64,000 nucleotides of DNA from Edwardsiella hoshinae NBRC 105699 = ATCC 33379 (GCF_000474215.1 NZ_BAUC01000016.1:18066-82065); one strand, 5' to 3'; shown: positions 37,504-47,544, counted from the first letter of the stretch. Numbers and translations: made by a program. The notes: a model not told the origin generated them from the letters alone.

Positions 37504-38081
37504 AATCCGTTGCCCCCGGTGTCGATGGTCAGGGAGCGGCGGCGGGGCGGATGGATCGTCGCGCCTAACTCTTTTTTATCCCAGTAACGCAGTAACCCTA
37601 AAAAAATTGCCATAACGTAATGCCAGTTATTTTTCATATATGCCTTTGCATAGCTATTCATATATTTGCGGAGAGAAATTTCCCCTAGGCTAAATAGATA
37701 TCGGCTAGCGGTTTATTATTTGACCTTATTGATTAATGTTTATCACTTAATGGGTTTTATTGGTGTTTGGTGTTAAATTAAGAAATATCCTTTTCATGTT
37801 GATAATTTCATTCCGGGCATGGGAGTCTACTTCCGGCGGTAACAGCCGACGTTATAAAGTATGTCGTCATTTTCACCCGGAATTTTAACGTTAATTTTAT
37901 CGTAAGGCGTATCGGGCTGATATTTGATGAATGAATGCCCTGTGTTTATTGCGTTACAGGCGAGGCGCGCCGTGTCGCCGCCTGTACGGCAGCACGAGGA
38001 TCCAGGCGACAATGGACGACATTTGCGCCGCAATTGTGGCATAATGTGAGCAAAATCACGTTAACCTATTGAGATCGCGCT
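37504..38081. other. LysR gene-ybiT divergent intergenic region
   Basis: 578 bp without a supported gene. The middle (about 37,600-37,810) is AT-rich. A TACAGGCG/CGCCTGTA inverted repeat with a 16-base loop lies at 37955-37986, without T-run. No RNA gene is recognised. Confidence 0.45.
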
Positions 38082-39677
38082 GTGCTGATAAGTAACAACA
38101 TCACCATGCAGTTTGGCAGTAAGCCCTTGTTTGAAAATATTTCGGTCAAATTCGGCGGCGGTAACCGCTACGGTTTGATCGGGGCGAACGGCTGCGGGAA
38201 GTCTACCTTGATGAAGATCCTGGGAGGCGATCTGCAACCGACCGCCGGTAATGTCGCGTTAGATCCGAATGAGCGTCTGGGTAAGTTGCGCCAGGATCAG
38301 TTCGCCTTTGAGCAATATAGTGTCATCGATACCGTTATCATGGGGCATCAGGAGCTGTGGGCGGTCAAGGAGGAGCGTGATCGCATCTATGCACTGGCCG
38401 AGATGAGCGAAGAAGAGGGGTATCGCGTCGCCGATCTGGAAGTCGCTTATGGCGAAATGGACGGTTACAGCGCCGAGGCGCGCGCCGGTGAGTTGTTGCT
38501 GGGGGTCGGTATTCCCGTCGAACAGCATTATGGGCCGATGAGTGAAGTCGCGCCCGGCTGGAAACTGCGCGTATTGTTGGCGCAGGCGTTATTCGCCGAT
38601 CCGGATATTTTGTTGCTTGACGAACCAACCAACAACCTGGATATCGACACCATCCGTTGGTTAGAGACGGTGCTCAATGAGCGCAACAGCACCATGATCA
38701 TCATCTCGCATGACCGTCATTTCCTCAACATGGTATGTACCCACATGGCCGATCTGGACTATGGTGAGTTGCGCATCTATCCCGGTAATTACGATGATTA
38801 TATGACCGCCGCGACCCAGGCGCGTGAGCGTCTGCTGGCCGATAATGCCAAGAAGAAGGCGCAGATCGCCGAGCTGCAATCCTTCGTTAGCCGCTTTAGC
38901 GCCAACGCCTCTAAGTCGCGTCAGGCTACCTCGCGAGCCCGCCAGATCGAGAAGATTAAACTGGATGATATCAAAGCCTCCAGCCGGCAAAATCCGTTTA
39001 TTCGTTTTGAGCAAGAGAAGAAGTTGTTCCGTAACGCCCTGGAGCTAACGGATCTGAGCAAGGGGTTCGATAATGGCCCGCTATTCAGCGGATTGAAGCT
39101 GTTGCTGGAGGCGGGCGAAAAGGTCGCGGTGCTGGGGACTAACGGGGTCGGTAAGTCAACCCTGTTGAAGACGCTGGTCGGCGATTTGACGCCAGACGGT
39201 GGCACGGTCAAATGGGCCGAAAACGCGCAGATCGGTTACTACGCCCAGGATCACGAATATGAATTCGAGCAGGATATGACGCTGTTCGACTGGATGAGTC
39301 AGTGGCGTCAAGAGGGGGACGACGAGCAGGCGGTGCGCGGTTTCCTTGGCCGTCTGTTGTTCAGCCAAGAAGATATCAAGAAGTCGGTCAAGGTGTTGTC
39401 CGGCGGGGAGAAGGGACGTTTGCTGTTCGGTAAGCTGATGATGCGTCGTCCCAATGTGCTGGTGATGGATGAACCGACCAACCATATGGATATGGAGTCC
39501 ATCGAGGCGTTGAACATCGCGCTGGAGCTGTATCAGGGCACCCTGATTTTCGTCTCTCATGACCGTGAGTTTGTCAGCTCGTTAGCGACCCGGGTCATCG
39601 AGATCACCCCGCAGAAGGTAATCGACTTTGGCGGTGGTTACGAAGATTATCTGCGTAGCAAAGGCATCGACGAATAA
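38082..39677 (+). CDS. ybiT: ABC-F family ribosome-associated ATPase YbiT
   Basis: A 531-residue ABC-F protein: two ATPase domains joined by a linker, with no membrane segments. ABC-F proteins act at the ribosomal E site. The first domain has Walker [10 protein letters not shown] (about 34-42), a family-typical degenerate signature ([11 protein letters not shown]) and [11 protein letters not shown]. The charged linker (about 235-300) is the arm contacting tRNA and ribosome. The second domain has [17 protein letters not shown] and [10 protein letters not shown]. Length and sequence match E. coli YbiT (530 aa). The start is a GTG at 38082. A clear terminator follows. Confidence 0.95.
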   Translation: MLISNNITMQFGSKPLFENISVKFGGGNRYGLIGANGCGKSTLMKILGGDLQPTAGNVALDPNERLGKLRQDQFAFEQYSVIDTVIMGHQELWAVKEERDRIYALAEMSEEEGYRVADLEVAYGEMDGYSAEARAGELLLGVGIPVEQHYGPMSEVAPGWKLRVLLAQALFADPDILLLDEPTNNLDIDTIRWLETVLNERNSTMIIISHDRHFLNMVCTHMADLDYGELRIYPGNYDDYMTAATQARERLLADNAKKKAQIAELQSFVSRFSANASKSRQATSRARQIEKIKLDDIKASSRQNPFIRFEQEKKLFRNALELTDLSKGFDNGPLFSGLKLLLEAGEKVAVLGTNGVGKSTLLKTLVGDLTPDGGTVKWAENAQIGYYAQDHEYEFEQDMTLFDWMSQWRQEGDDEQAVRGFLGRLLFSQEDIKKSVKVLSGGEKGRLLFGKLMMRRPNVLVMDEPTNHMDMESIEALNIALELYQGTLIFVSHDREFVSSLATRVIEITPQKVIDFGGGYEDYLRSKGIDE

Positions 39678-39682
39678 ACATT

Positions 39683-39707
39683 ACGGCCCTCACGGGCCGT
39701 TTTTTTT
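39683..39707 (+). terminator. Rho-independent terminator after ybiT
   Basis: ACGGCCC (39683-39689), loop TCAC, GGGCCGT (39694-39700), then a run of Ts to 39707. Confidence 0.9.
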
Positions 39708-39831
39708 GGTGCCTGTCATTCTGGCTGACGTAGGATCTTTTGCCTCCAGCCCGTTGTCGGAATAAGCCGATGGGGGGAAGTGGGGGAGTGTGTTAGTCTG
39801 GAGCCGAGATAGCCTAAACAAGGATTTGATG

Positions 39832-40335
39832 ATGAAGACATTCTCCATGATGATGGCCGGTATGTTGCTTGCGGCCTCCTCTGCCGCCGCCTGGGCCGAC
39901 TCGACGGATCTGAGCCGCCAACCGTTGGATAAAATCGCCCCTTATCCGCAAGCGGAGGCGGGGATGACGCGTCAGGTGATCTACTTGCCGCCGCGCGCGG
40001 ACGAAGCGGATCTGCGCGTTGAGTTGCTGATTGGCAAGACACTATCGGTGGATTGTAACCGTCAGCGCCTGATGGGCGAGTTGGACAGTAAGACCCTCGA
40101 AGGATGGGGCTATGACTATCTGGTGATGGAGAAGGTCACGGGGCCGGTGGGCACGATGATGGCCTGTCCAGACAATCAGCGTCGTGAGGCATTTGTCACG
40201 GTGCATCTCGGCGATGAGGCCTTGCAACGCTATAACAGCAAGTTGCCGCTGGTGGTCTATGTCCCGCAAGGGGTACAGGTGAAGTACCGTATCTGGCAGG
40301 CTCAGGCGCAGGTACAGGATGCGCTGAGCAAATAA
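39832..40335 (+). CDS. eco: Periplasmic serine protease inhibitor ecotin
   Basis: Ecotin is a dimeric periplasmic inhibitor of trypsin-like, chymotrypsin-like and elastase-like serine proteases, thought to protect bacteria from host proteases. The 167-residue precursor has a signal peptide ending at about AWA-D (residue 22). Conserved parts are [51 protein letters not shown] and [13 protein letters not shown]. The reactive loop GTMMACPD has Met109 (precursor numbering) at P1, as in E. coli, with the disulfide partners Cys75 and Cys112. Of two adjacent ATGs I use 39832 for its spacing to AAGGA. Confidence 0.95.
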   Translation: MKTFSMMMAGMLLAASSAAAWADSTDLSRQPLDKIAPYPQAEAGMTRQVIYLPPRADEADLRVELLIGKTLSVDCNRQRLMGELDSKTLEGWGYDYLVMEKVTGPVGTMMACPDNQRREAFVTVHLGDEALQRYNSKLPLVVYVPQGVQVKYRIWQAQAQVQDALSK

Positions 40336-40369
40336 AACGTGGCCGCGCCCCGCGCTAGCGAGGGCGCAC

Positions 40370-40753
40370 TTAAATCGGCGCCAGCTGTGGTCCTACGTGG
40401 CGCTCGCCTCCTTGCCCTTCTGCGCGCTGGCGATAACTGCCTGGCGAAGTGCCATAACGGCGCTTAAAGGCACGGCTAAAGGTCTGCTGGCTGTCAAAAC
40501 CATATTGCAGCGTAATCTCCATGATTTTCTTATTGCTGCGCTGCAACTCAGCCGCCGCACGGATCAGGCGGCGTCGACGGACGTAGGCGGCCAGATTATA
40601 TCCCGTCACCTCCTTGAATAGACGTTGCAGATACCATTTTGAGTACCCCGCACGCTCGGCGATATCGTCGATCAGAATGCGTTTATCCAGATTCTGCTCT
40701 ATCCACTGAATTAATGCATCAACCAAGAGCTGGTGTTGTCCTTGGGTCGTCAT
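40370..40753 (-). CDS. MarA/SoxS/Rob-type AraC-family activator
   Basis: A 127-residue single-domain AraC/XylS regulator like MarA, SoxS, RamA and the Rob N-terminus, which activate multidrug and oxidative-stress genes at marboxes. Two helix-turn-helix units are visible: IDDIAERAGYSKWYLQRLFKEVTGY and IMEITLQYGFDSQQTFSRAFKRRYGTSPGSYR. There is no effector domain, so activity would be set by expression level. The ATG at 40753 has GGAGGG 8 bases upstream and is preferred to 40777. It lies downstream of leuE on the same strand with a 199-bp gap. Which paralogue it represents cannot be decided. Confidence 0.85.
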   Translation of the reverse strand: MTTQGQHQLLVDALIQWIEQNLDKRILIDDIAERAGYSKWYLQRLFKEVTGYNLAAYVRRRRLIRAAAELQRSNKKIMEITLQYGFDSQQTFSRAFKRRYGTSPGSYRQRAEGQGGERHVGPQLAPI

Positions 40754-40952
40754 TGGCAATCCCTCCATCGCAGGCATTCGTTGAGCCGACTTTTATGTTA
40801 GCGGAACAAAAATAGAGAGACTTATACAAAAACTAAGGCTTCTTCTTGTTTTGTAAAGAAATGCCAGCGAGGTGTTTCCAGGCGTAATAATCGGCGCAAT
40901 AAGAAGAGAATGTGAAGCGGGCGGAGAGGAGGGCCTCTCCGCGCGTAGCGGA

Positions 40953-41594
40953 TCAGGCGGTTGCGCTGGCCAGCTTACTGGCGAATCCGAGGAACATCAT
41001 CCCGACCAGGGAGTTACCTAGACGTGCCAGACGCTGCTTCTGGCCGAGGAAATGTGCCAGAGCGGCACCGGAAAAGATCAAGAAGCTCATGTAGCAGATG
41101 CTGATGCACTCCAGGATTGTCGCCAAGATCAGGAACGATAACCCGGTATGAGCGTAGTTTAAGTCGATAAACTGTACGAAAAAAGAGACATAGAACAGGA
41201 TCGACTTGGGATTAGTCAGACTCAGGGTCAGTGCCTTACGGAACGTATGGCTGACCTCGATACGCGCCTCTCCCTCGGCGGGTGTGTCGCGCCGACGTAG
41301 CGTAGAATAGAGGATTTTAATCCCCAGATAGAGAAGATACAGAGCCCCGAGCATTTTGATCAGGTTGAACAGGAACGGCGAGGAGCGGATTAACGAGGCG
41401 ATCCCGAGATAGGCCAGAAAGATCAATACCCCGTCGCCGATCAACACCGCGCTGGCGGCTTTATAGCCTTCGCGTACGCCGCCGGTGATCCCGGTCTTTA
41501 GTACGAACAGCGTGTTGGGGCCGGGAACCAGGATGATAAATACCGCACCCAGGACATACGTCCAGATATTGAGTACGCCAAAGCTTTCTAACAC
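40953..41594 (-). CDS. leuE: LysE/RhtB-family leucine exporter LeuE
   Basis: A 213-residue inner-membrane amino-acid exporter with about six hydrophobic segments. The N-terminal GVLNIWTYVLGAVFIILVPGPNTLFVLKTGI contains the RhtB-family PGPNTLFVL motif. LTLSLTNPKSILFYVSFFVQFID and the C-terminal LGNSLVGMMFLGFASKLA match E. coli LeuE, which exports leucine and related amino acids. The start is a GTG with AGAGG upstream. Confidence 0.9.
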   Translation of the reverse strand: MLESFGVLNIWTYVLGAVFIILVPGPNTLFVLKTGITGGVREGYKAASAVLIGDGVLIFLAYLGIASLIRSSPFLFNLIKMLGALYLLYLGIKILYSTLRRRDTPAEGEARIEVSHTFRKALTLSLTNPKSILFYVSFFVQFIDLNYAHTGLSFLILATILECISICYMSFLIFSGAALAHFLGQKQRLARLGNSLVGMMFLGFASKLASATA

Positions 41595-41800
41595 ATCAAC
41601 CTCTTTCTAATAAGTAAATTATATGGGATTGGGGCCATAACAGCGGCTGAATATTCTACACATTTTATTCGACGAATGGCAGAGGAGCACGCCGAGTCAT
41701 TTACTCGGGAACCTGAGTGGCGCATAACCGACGCTCGCCGGCCTCATGCGGGCCAGTGGGGACAGCGGCGTCGAGCCTATAACGAGATCAGCGTACGGGC

Positions 41801-42010
41801 TTACTTGGTGCAGCTATCGACGCTGGTCAGGTAGTAGGTGCTATGCAGATCGATCATCGATGCCAGGCGCGCATTAGCCATCATCATCGCTTTGGGACGC
41901 GATTCGGCGCTGATGACAAAGGCGCCTTGCTCTTTACTGGCGGTGGTTTTCCCCGTTTTTTCCTCTGTTAACGTGAGAATATGGTCATAACGACATAAAA
42001 ACTGTTGCAT
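41801..42010 (-). CDS. Small hypothetical protein (69 aa)
   Basis: I do not recognise this protein. It is a 69-residue, mostly polar polypeptide without signal peptide or membrane segment, containing two cysteines. The start ATG at 42010 has a good GAGG 7 bases upstream, which supports a real gene. The coding frame is not overlapped by another gene. It lies alone between leuE and 600 bp of non-coding DNA. Confidence 0.55.
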   Translation of the reverse strand: MQQFLCRYDHILTLTEEKTGKTTASKEQGAFVISAESRPKAMMMANARLASMIDLHSTYYLTSVDSCTK

Positions 42011-42614
42011 GCGGTAGCCTCAAATCAACTGTGTGTACAAAGCGGGACGCAAGATCCCTGAACGCGGAACATAACACCGCGTGAAATAGGTCGGATGTGC
42101 CGTACGCCACGCCGGGCAAGCGGGGGCGTCGACGGATATGGGGGAAAAATTTATTTTTATTTACCATATCGTTAGCTGAATTTTCAGCCTACATCCGACT
42201 GTCTGACGTCACAGCGACGTCTTTATGGTTAGTGTAGACATTATTACCTGTGCGAACATATAGATTTGTGAAAACTGTTGCAACTCATTAGCACATCCTG
42301 CGTGTTTCTCGCTCGTCGCGTACGCCTGAGCTTACATCCTTGGCTATGCTTATTTACGCAACTTTCGGCATTGGGTATGCGCTGCCTGACGCTCTTCTGT
42401 CCCATCGGTGGCCTGTTGGCGCGGTTATGGCCTATTGTACGACTGCATAACCGCGCTTGATTAGTAAAACTTATAACTGAGCGACGATTACGAGAAATTC
42501 TATTTTCAGGGTTAATTTCCGTATTTTGACTTGAACGCAGCATTTCATCATGAGATTAATGAGGCCTCTTAGAACCAAAAGGTATAGGTTCTGTTTAATC
42601 CAAGGAGAAATATT
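42011..42614. other. Intergenic region before a small membrane-protein gene
   Basis: 604 bp with no supported gene. Short frames on both strands (for example 42244-42543 minus and 42278-42460 plus) lack ribosome sites and known folds. It should hold the promoters of the two flanking small genes. Confidence 0.4.
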
Positions 42615-42854
42615 ATGTTGACTGCTATTTATTCTGGTTTTCGTGGTTCGTTGCGTTGGGTCTTCATGCCGGCTTATCGTGGACATGGCGATTATACGCT
42701 GTTGTTAACCGTTGTGTTTTTCTTTGGGATGAGTCTGGTGCGCTCCCTGGCTTGGGGAGAGATGAGCAGTTGGTATCATGTATTTATTAATATTCCATTT
42801 CTGATGATTGCCTATGCACTGGCTTGGATGGTGGAGCGCGCGATTAAGGAGTAA
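42615..42854 (+). CDS. Small two-helix membrane protein (79 aa)
   Basis: An unrecognised 79-residue protein with two hydrophobic segments (about residues 26-47 and 54-73), a basic N-terminus with several Arg, and a short charged tail ending in ERAIKE. This is the pattern of a small inner-membrane protein. Support for expression is a consensus AAGGAG at 42602-42607 with 7-base spacing to the ATG. It is monocistronic. Confidence 0.7.
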   Translation: MLTAIYSGFRGSLRWVFMPAYRGHGDYTLLLTVVFFFGMSLVRSLAWGEMSSWYHVFINIPFLMIAYALAWMVERAIKE

Positions 42855-43028
42855 TAGATTATTAAACAGGTAAAGGTTGTTTTAACCTCAAATAAAGTCT
42901 TCGGATGTTTCCATTGCCGCCTAGTGAGCGTGCCTTATTAGCTAGGCGGCATTCTCTCTCCACGCTGGGTTAATCTGTCTGTTCCCCGTTTTGATCGTCT
43001 CGCTTTCCCCGAGGTGTGTCACTGGCCC

Positions 43029-44072
43029 TCAATGGCATGCGACGCGCGGCGCTTGGGCGGCGTCAAAGTCGGCACGGAGCTGGACGATGGGTAACTGACG
43101 TCCGATGATCACCAGGCGCGAGCCGGGCGTCTCTGTAGCGCGCCAGGGCGAGCCATAGTCGAACCCCACCACGCGATGAATGCCTTGTACCACCAAGCGC
43201 TTGGGCTGCGCATTGATGGCCAGAATGCCCTTATAACGCAGCATATCGTTACCGTATTGCTCCACCCAGCGCTCCATCGTCTGGCCGATACGTTGTAGAT
43301 CCATGTATCCCCCCTCGAGGAGATGGGCCTGAATGGCGTCATCGACGGCGCTGGCGCTATTGGGGCGCGGACGAAATGGACGTAAGCGTGGCTGGGCATC
43401 GCCTTGCGGGGTGATGATATGTATCCCCTGGGACAGCGTCAGCTCATCGCTGAGGGTGAAGGCGTGTAGATCCAGCCACAATGCCGCCGGACAGGCCCCG
43501 TGTTCAACCTGATAAATATCGGCGCGGGAATTGATACGGCGGATACGCGCCAAGAGCGCCTCGCGATGCGCCGTGCTTACGGCATCGCACTTGGTCAGCA
43601 GAATACGATCGGCAAAGCCCAACTGCGCCGCGGCGACCGGGTGCTGGTCTAACTGTATGGCGAGATGCTGGGCGTCGGCCAGCGCGATCACCGCATCTAA
43701 GCGCAGCGCGTCGCGTAGCGCTGGCTCGACGAAGAAGGTTTGTACGATCGGCGCCGGATCGGCCAGCCCGGTGCATTCGATGATGAGATGGTCGAAGCGG
43801 AGGGCCCCCTGTTGCCGTCGTTGGAGCAGATCTTGCAATGCCGCGCTGAACTCGCCGCGTACGCTACAGCAGACACAACCGTTGCTTAATTCGGTGACGC
43901 AGACACTATCATCGACCTCGAGCAGCGCCCCATCGAGATTGATGGCACCAAACTCATTTTCGACGATAGCCAGACGACGATCCGCGCCGTGGCGCAGATA
44001 GTAATTAAGTAGGGTGGTTTTCCCGGCACCGAGGAAGCCGGTCAAAAGGGTGACGGAAACGGGGTCCAGCAT
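43029..44072 (-). CDS. yjiA: COG0523 (CobW/YjiA) GTPase
   Basis: A 347-residue G3E-family metal-binding GTPase. Walker A GFLGAGKTT is at residues 12-20. The conserved metal-binding CxCC motif is in ELSNGCVCCSVRG, and the nucleotide-specificity motif TKCD is in ILLTKCDAV. The C-terminal CobW_C domain begins after about residue 230 and includes the RYKGILAI segment. The ATG at 44072 has AGGAGAG upstream; the longer frame to 44228 has no support. It follows cstA and ybdD as in E. coli yjiY-yjiX-yjiA, so it probably serves this transporter operon. Confidence 0.9.
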   Translation of the reverse strand: MLDPVSVTLLTGFLGAGKTTLLNYYLRHGADRRLAIVENEFGAINLDGALLEVDDSVCVTELSNGCVCCSVRGEFSAALQDLLQRRQQGALRFDHLIIECTGLADPAPIVQTFFVEPALRDALRLDAVIALADAQHLAIQLDQHPVAAAQLGFADRILLTKCDAVSTAHREALLARIRRINSRADIYQVEHGACPAALWLDLHAFTLSDELTLSQGIHIITPQGDAQPRLRPFRPRPNSASAVDDAIQAHLLEGGYMDLQRIGQTMERWVEQYGNDMLRYKGILAINAQPKRLVVQGIHRVVGFDYGSPWRATETPGSRLVIIGRQLPIVQLRADFDAAQAPRVACH

Positions 44073-44160
44073 GGTGCTCTCCTGTGCGGCTCGCCCGGAC
44101 TCGCCGGGCGTGCTGATCATGGCTTTGCTTCGCCGCGGAGGCGGCGGTTCGTGGCGGCGC

Positions 44161-44358
44161 TCAACAGCAGCGAGTGTTGCCCTTCGCGCCATAGCGCGCA
44201 TCCTGGCGCTCACGGAAAAACGCTTCATAACTCATCGGCGTCTGTTCGGGATGCGTCAGGCGCATATGTTGCACATAGTTGTCGTAATCGGGGACGCCGA
44301 CCATCAGTTTCGCGGCCTGTCCCAGATATTTTCCTGCCTTGGCAAGTGTATCGAACAT
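44161..44358 (-). CDS. ybdD: YbdD/YjiX-family small protein (DUF466)
   Basis: A 65-residue conserved protein almost identical to E. coli Ybd[31 protein letters not shown] and [22 protein letters not shown]466 genes nearly always accompany CstA-type transporters; some relatives have been shown to be needed for their transport activity. GGAGG precedes the ATG. It lies 46 bp downstream of cstA with a hairpin between them. Confidence 0.93.
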   Translation of the reverse strand: MFDTLAKAGKYLGQAAKLMVGVPDYDNYVQHMRLTHPEQTPMSYEAFFRERQDARYGAKGNTRCC

Positions 44359-44372
44359 GGTTCCTCCATGAT

Positions 44373-44397
44373 CCCCCGACGGGCCTATCGCCGGGGG
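44373..44397 (-). promoter_or_regulatory. Hairpin between cstA and ybdD
   Basis: CCCCCG (44373-44378) pairs with CGGGGG (44392-44397) just after the cstA stop on the minus strand. No T-run. It is a possible partial terminator or mRNA-stability element that sets the ybdD level. Confidence 0.35.
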
Positions 44398-44404
44398 AAA
44401 AGGG

Positions 44405-46513
44405 TTAAGCTTGGCTGCGCTGACCCTGTGGTACGGGCGGCACCGCCTCTAGCGGTAGCGCTTGATAGGGCACCTCATGGGCGCTGGGATGCGGGTTGCG
44501 TAGCGCCGCCAGGGCACACTTCAGAGAGAAGAGGCCTAATACCACTACCACCAGCATAAAGAACAGGGTCAGTCCGGCATCCAAACGGTTGTTGAACACC
44601 AACTGCGCCAGTTGCGTCTGGGTGTACTGCGCCGGAATATTGCCGCTGTCGATCATCGCTTGAAACTTGTTGGCCACGGCCAGGAAGCCAACGCGTGCAT
44701 CGCTGCTGAAGGTTTTCTCCCAGCCGGCGCTCATGGTGCAGACCAATAGCCAGGCGGTAGGCAACAGCGCGACCCAGGCATAGGCTTGGCGTTTCATGCG
44801 GAACAACACCACGGCACACAACATCAGCGCCATCGCGGCCAGCATTTGGTTAGCGATGCCGAACAGGGGCCATAGGGTATTGATGCCGCCAAGGGGATCG
44901 ACCACCCCTTGATGCAGGAAGTAGCCCCAGGCCAATACACACAGCGCCGTAGCCAATAGGTTGGCCGGCAATGAGTCGGTCTTCTTCAGCGACGGGGAGA
45001 TCACCCCCAGCAGATCTTGCAGCATGAAACGTGCCGCCCGAGTCCCGGCATCGACCGCCGTCAGAATAAACAACGCCTCGAACAGGATGGCGAAGTGATA
45101 CCAGAATGACACATTCATCAGCCCGCCCAGGGCGCCGTGCAGGATATAGGCCATGCCGACCGCTAAGGTCGGTGCTCCGCCGGCGCGGGAAATGATACTC
45201 TGCTCGCCCACCTCTTCGGCGATGGCATGCAGGGCCTCTGGGGTGATGGTAAAGCCCCAGCCACTGACGACCTGTGCCGCGGAGGCCACCACATCGGCGC
45301 TACCTGCTGGCGCCAGCAGTGCCAGCGGGCTGTTCATGGCGAAGTAGACCCCCGGGTCGATGACGCAGGCGGCGACCAGCGCCATGATGGCGACGAACGA
45401 TTCCATCAACATGCCGCCATAGCCGATGAAGCAAGCCTGATCCTCGTTAGCCAGCATCTTCGGGGTGGTCCCCGAGGCGATGAGGGCGTGGAAACCGGAA
45501 ACCGCACCACAGGCGATGGTGATAAACAGGAAGGGGAACAGATCGCCTGCCCAGACCGGCCCGCTGCCGTCGATGAAGCGGGTCAGTGCCGGCATTTGTA
45601 GCGTCGGACGCATGATGAGGATGCCGATGGCTAGGCCGACGATGGTGCCGATCTTGAGGAAGGTGGAGAGGTAGTCGCGTGGCGCCAGCAAGAGCCACAC
45701 CGGTAACACTGAGGCGATAAAGCCGTAGCCGACCAGCAGCCAGGTGAGCTGGACGCCGGTAAAGTCAAAGTAGGCCGCCCACGTCGGACTTTCTGCCACC
45801 CAACCGCCGGAGACGATGGCGAAGATCAGACACAGCAGGCCGATGATCGACACCTCGCCGATGCGTCCCGGACGCAGATAGCGCGTATATATTCCCATGA
45901 ATAACGCCAGCGGGATGGTAAAGGCGACGGTATAGGTACCCCAGGGGCTGTGTGTCAGTGCTTTGACCACGATCATCGCCAGTACCGCCAGGATGATCAC
46001 CATGATCATGAAGGTGGCTACCAGGGCGATCACCCCGGCGGTGTTGCCCATCTCCGCTTTGACCAGTTCACCCAATGAGCGACCGTCGCGCCGTGTCGAG
46101 ACAAACAGCACCATAAAATCCTGTACCGCCCCGGCTAACACCACACCGGCCAGCAGCCACAACATGCCCGGGAGATAGCCCATTTGTGCCGCGAGCACGG
46201 GGCCGACCAGCGGTCCAGCGCCAGCGATGGCGGCGAAGTGGTGGCCGAAGAGTACCTTCTTATCCGTCGGTACGTAGTCCAAACCGTCATTATGACGCAC
46301 CGCCGGAGTCATGCGGGTGGCGTCGACGCCTAACACACGCTTCGCGATATACAGCCCATAGTAGCGGTAGGCGATCAGGTAGACGCAGACGGCGGCGATC
46401 ACGATCCACAGCGCGTTGATCTGCTCGCCACGATGAAGGGCGATATAGGCGAGAGAGAAGGCGCCAAGCAGCGCCAGTACGATCCAGATGAGGTATTTGC
46501 CGATCTTATCCAT
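44405..46513 (-). CDS. cstA: Carbon-starvation peptide/pyruvate transporter CstA
   Basis: A 702-residue polytopic inner-membrane protein with about 16-18 hydrophobic segments. It matches E. coli CstA (701 aa) almost throughout: [78 protein letters not shown] and [24 protein letters not shown]. CstA and its paralogue BtsT take up peptides and pyruvate during carbon starvation; similarity and length favour CstA. It heads cstA-ybdD-yjiA. An unusual repeat structure lies upstream (46556-46626). Confidence 0.93.
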   Translation of the reverse strand: MDKIGKYLIWIVLALLGAFSLAYIALHRGEQINALWIVIAAVCVYLIAYRYYGLYIAKRVLGVDATRMTPAVRHNDGLDYVPTDKKVLFGHHFAAIAGAGPLVGPVLAAQMGYLPGMLWLLAGVVLAGAVQDFMVLFVSTRRDGRSLGELVKAEMGNTAGVIALVATFMIMVIILAVLAMIVVKALTHSPWGTYTVAFTIPLALFMGIYTRYLRPGRIGEVSIIGLLCLIFAIVSGGWVAESPTWAAYFDFTGVQLTWLLVGYGFIASVLPVWLLLAPRDYLSTFLKIGTIVGLAIGILIMRPTLQMPALTRFIDGSGPVWAGDLFPFLFITIACGAVSGFHALIASGTTPKMLANEDQACFIGYGGMLMESFVAIMALVAACVIDPGVYFAMNSPLALLAPAGSADVVASAAQVVSGWGFTITPEALHAIAEEVGEQSIISRAGGAPTLAVGMAYILHGALGGLMNVSFWYHFAILFEALFILTAVDAGTRAARFMLQDLLGVISPSLKKTDSLPANLLATALCVLAWGYFLHQGVVDPLGGINTLWPLFGIANQMLAAMALMLCAVVLFRMKRQAYAWVALLPTAWLLVCTMSAGWEKTFSSDARVGFLAVANKFQAMIDSGNIPAQYTQTQLAQLVFNNRLDAGLTLFFMLVVVVLGLFSLKCALAALRNPHPSAHEVPYQALPLEAVPPVPQGQRSQA

Positions 46514-46555
46514 AACATTCCTTTAGCCTTTATTTTTTATGCATAGATCAATGAA

Positions 46556-46626
46556 GTTGCAAATAGTTAACGTCGCATAGTGGAGCATAGTGGAGTGCGT
46601 CGACGTCATGGTTATCTATTTGCAAT
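46556..46626. repeat. Long inverted repeat with tandem 10-mers upstream of cstA
   Basis: GTTGCAAATAGTTAACG (46556-46572) and GGTTATCTATTTGCAAT (46610-46626) are inverted copies matching at about 14 of 17 positions. Between them GCATAGTGGA occurs twice in tandem (46575-46584 and 46585-46594). The block lies 43-113 bp upstream of the cstA start, where promoter and regulator sites are expected. Confidence 0.6.
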
Positions 46627-46838
46627 ATTGCGGTGGGATTGCAGGAGTGATCACTGATCATGTCTGCATATGATGTAACGCGAGGGCTGGTTACGTGATA
46701 AAGCTGGGGAGAAGGCGTGAGCGGAGTAGGGAGATCATGTCACGGCTGAGCAGTACAGCCAGTCAGCGTGGGAGGTGATACGGTAAAGCGAGGGCGTGGA
46801 CCAGGGAGAACGAGGAGAATGGGGAAGACACCAAGCGA

Positions 46839-46858
46839 AGGCCGAGCATCATCGGCCT
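46839..46858 (-). terminator. Hairpin after the small YegP-like gene
   Basis: AGGCCGA (46839-46845), six-base loop, TCGGCCT (46852-46858), 13 bases past the stop of the minus-strand gene at 46872. The T-run is weak. Confidence 0.45.
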
Positions 46859-46871
46859 CCGAAACGGGTGA

Positions 46872-47063
46872 TCAGGCGTGAGTTATTTCCTGAGGGCTTT
46901 CGTAGCCATGCGTTTGGGCATCATGGATACAATCGGCGCGTTGACGGAAGGTCTTGTCTGAGCAGCGGATGATATAGCCGGTGTTTTCGACTTTACACCA
47001 GCGCCATTGACCATTTGTGGTGTTATAGAATTTCCAATAGGTTTCGTCTTGAGATTGATTCAT
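46872..47063 (-). CDS. Short YegP-like (DUF1508-type) protein
   Basis: A 63-residue protein. WKFYNTTNGQWRWCKVENTGYIIRCSDKTF followed by RADCIHDAQTHG resembles one copy of the DUF1508/YegP repeat, a small beta-rich domain of unknown function that normally occurs twice in YegP. It contains three cysteines, unusual for that family. The ATG at 47063 has AGGT upstream with loose spacing. It is likely real but the family assignment is by eye. Confidence 0.5.
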   Translation of the reverse strand: MNQSQDETYWKFYNTTNGQWRWCKVENTGYIIRCSDKTFRQRADCIHDAQTHGYESPQEITHA

Positions 47064-47544
47064 TTTTTATAACCTGAAAGTCGCTATGCGCATGCCGTGG
47101 CAGGCCAGGCGCGAGGGTTAACGGCGTTGAGATAATCGTGGGCGGCGTGCAGCGGTTTCACCTGCCGGCAAGAAACCCTCCCGTACGGGGAGGCGGATAG
47201 AGCGTTTGCGCAACGCGCAATGGCCGGCAATCATGTAACAATCTTCACAGCCGAATAACGGCAGAGACCGCCCGACGGTACATGCCGCGCGTGATGGCGC
47301 GTCAGCGTTAGCTATTTTACTCTGCCATGTGGGGTTGAACAATGTGGCATTGTTAACAGTTTATAAAAAATAACCCTTTTTATTGTAGATAATAATACCC
47401 AGTACCGGCAGCGGGCAGGCATGGACGTGTCTGTTGCGCAACAAGATGTGGCGGCTCGCTGGCGAGGGAGGGATGTTTTCGCTATCGGCAATGTTCTACC
47501 ATAGGATTACCCTAGTATATTTGACCTGATCCACTGGAATTATC
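47064..47544. other. Intergenic region upstream of mltB
   Basis: 481 bp. A minus-strand frame at 47118-47342 has no ribosome site or recognisable fold and is not called. The region contains a CCTCCC/GGGAGG hairpin (47177-47193), which on the minus strand is followed by TTTCTT, and a GCGTT/AACGC hairpin nearby. The last 150 bp are AT-rich and should hold the mltB promoter. Confidence 0.4.

Larger units (their letters stand above)
46514..46871. other. Intergenic region upstream of cstA
   Basis: 358 bp between two minus-strand genes, holding the cstA promoter region with the inverted repeat described separately, then a purine-rich stretch. I did not find a convincing CRP site, although cstA is CRP-controlled in E. 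coli. Confidence 0.4.

Noticed and set aside
46640..46665. CRP-like site (GTGATCACTGATCA) upstream of cstA
   Set aside because: Aligned to TGTGA-N6-TCACA only one half fits, so I do not call it.
47118..47342. 74-residue minus-strand frame upstream of mltB
   Set aside because: No ribosome site; it runs through GC hairpins and Arg-rich low-complexity sequence.
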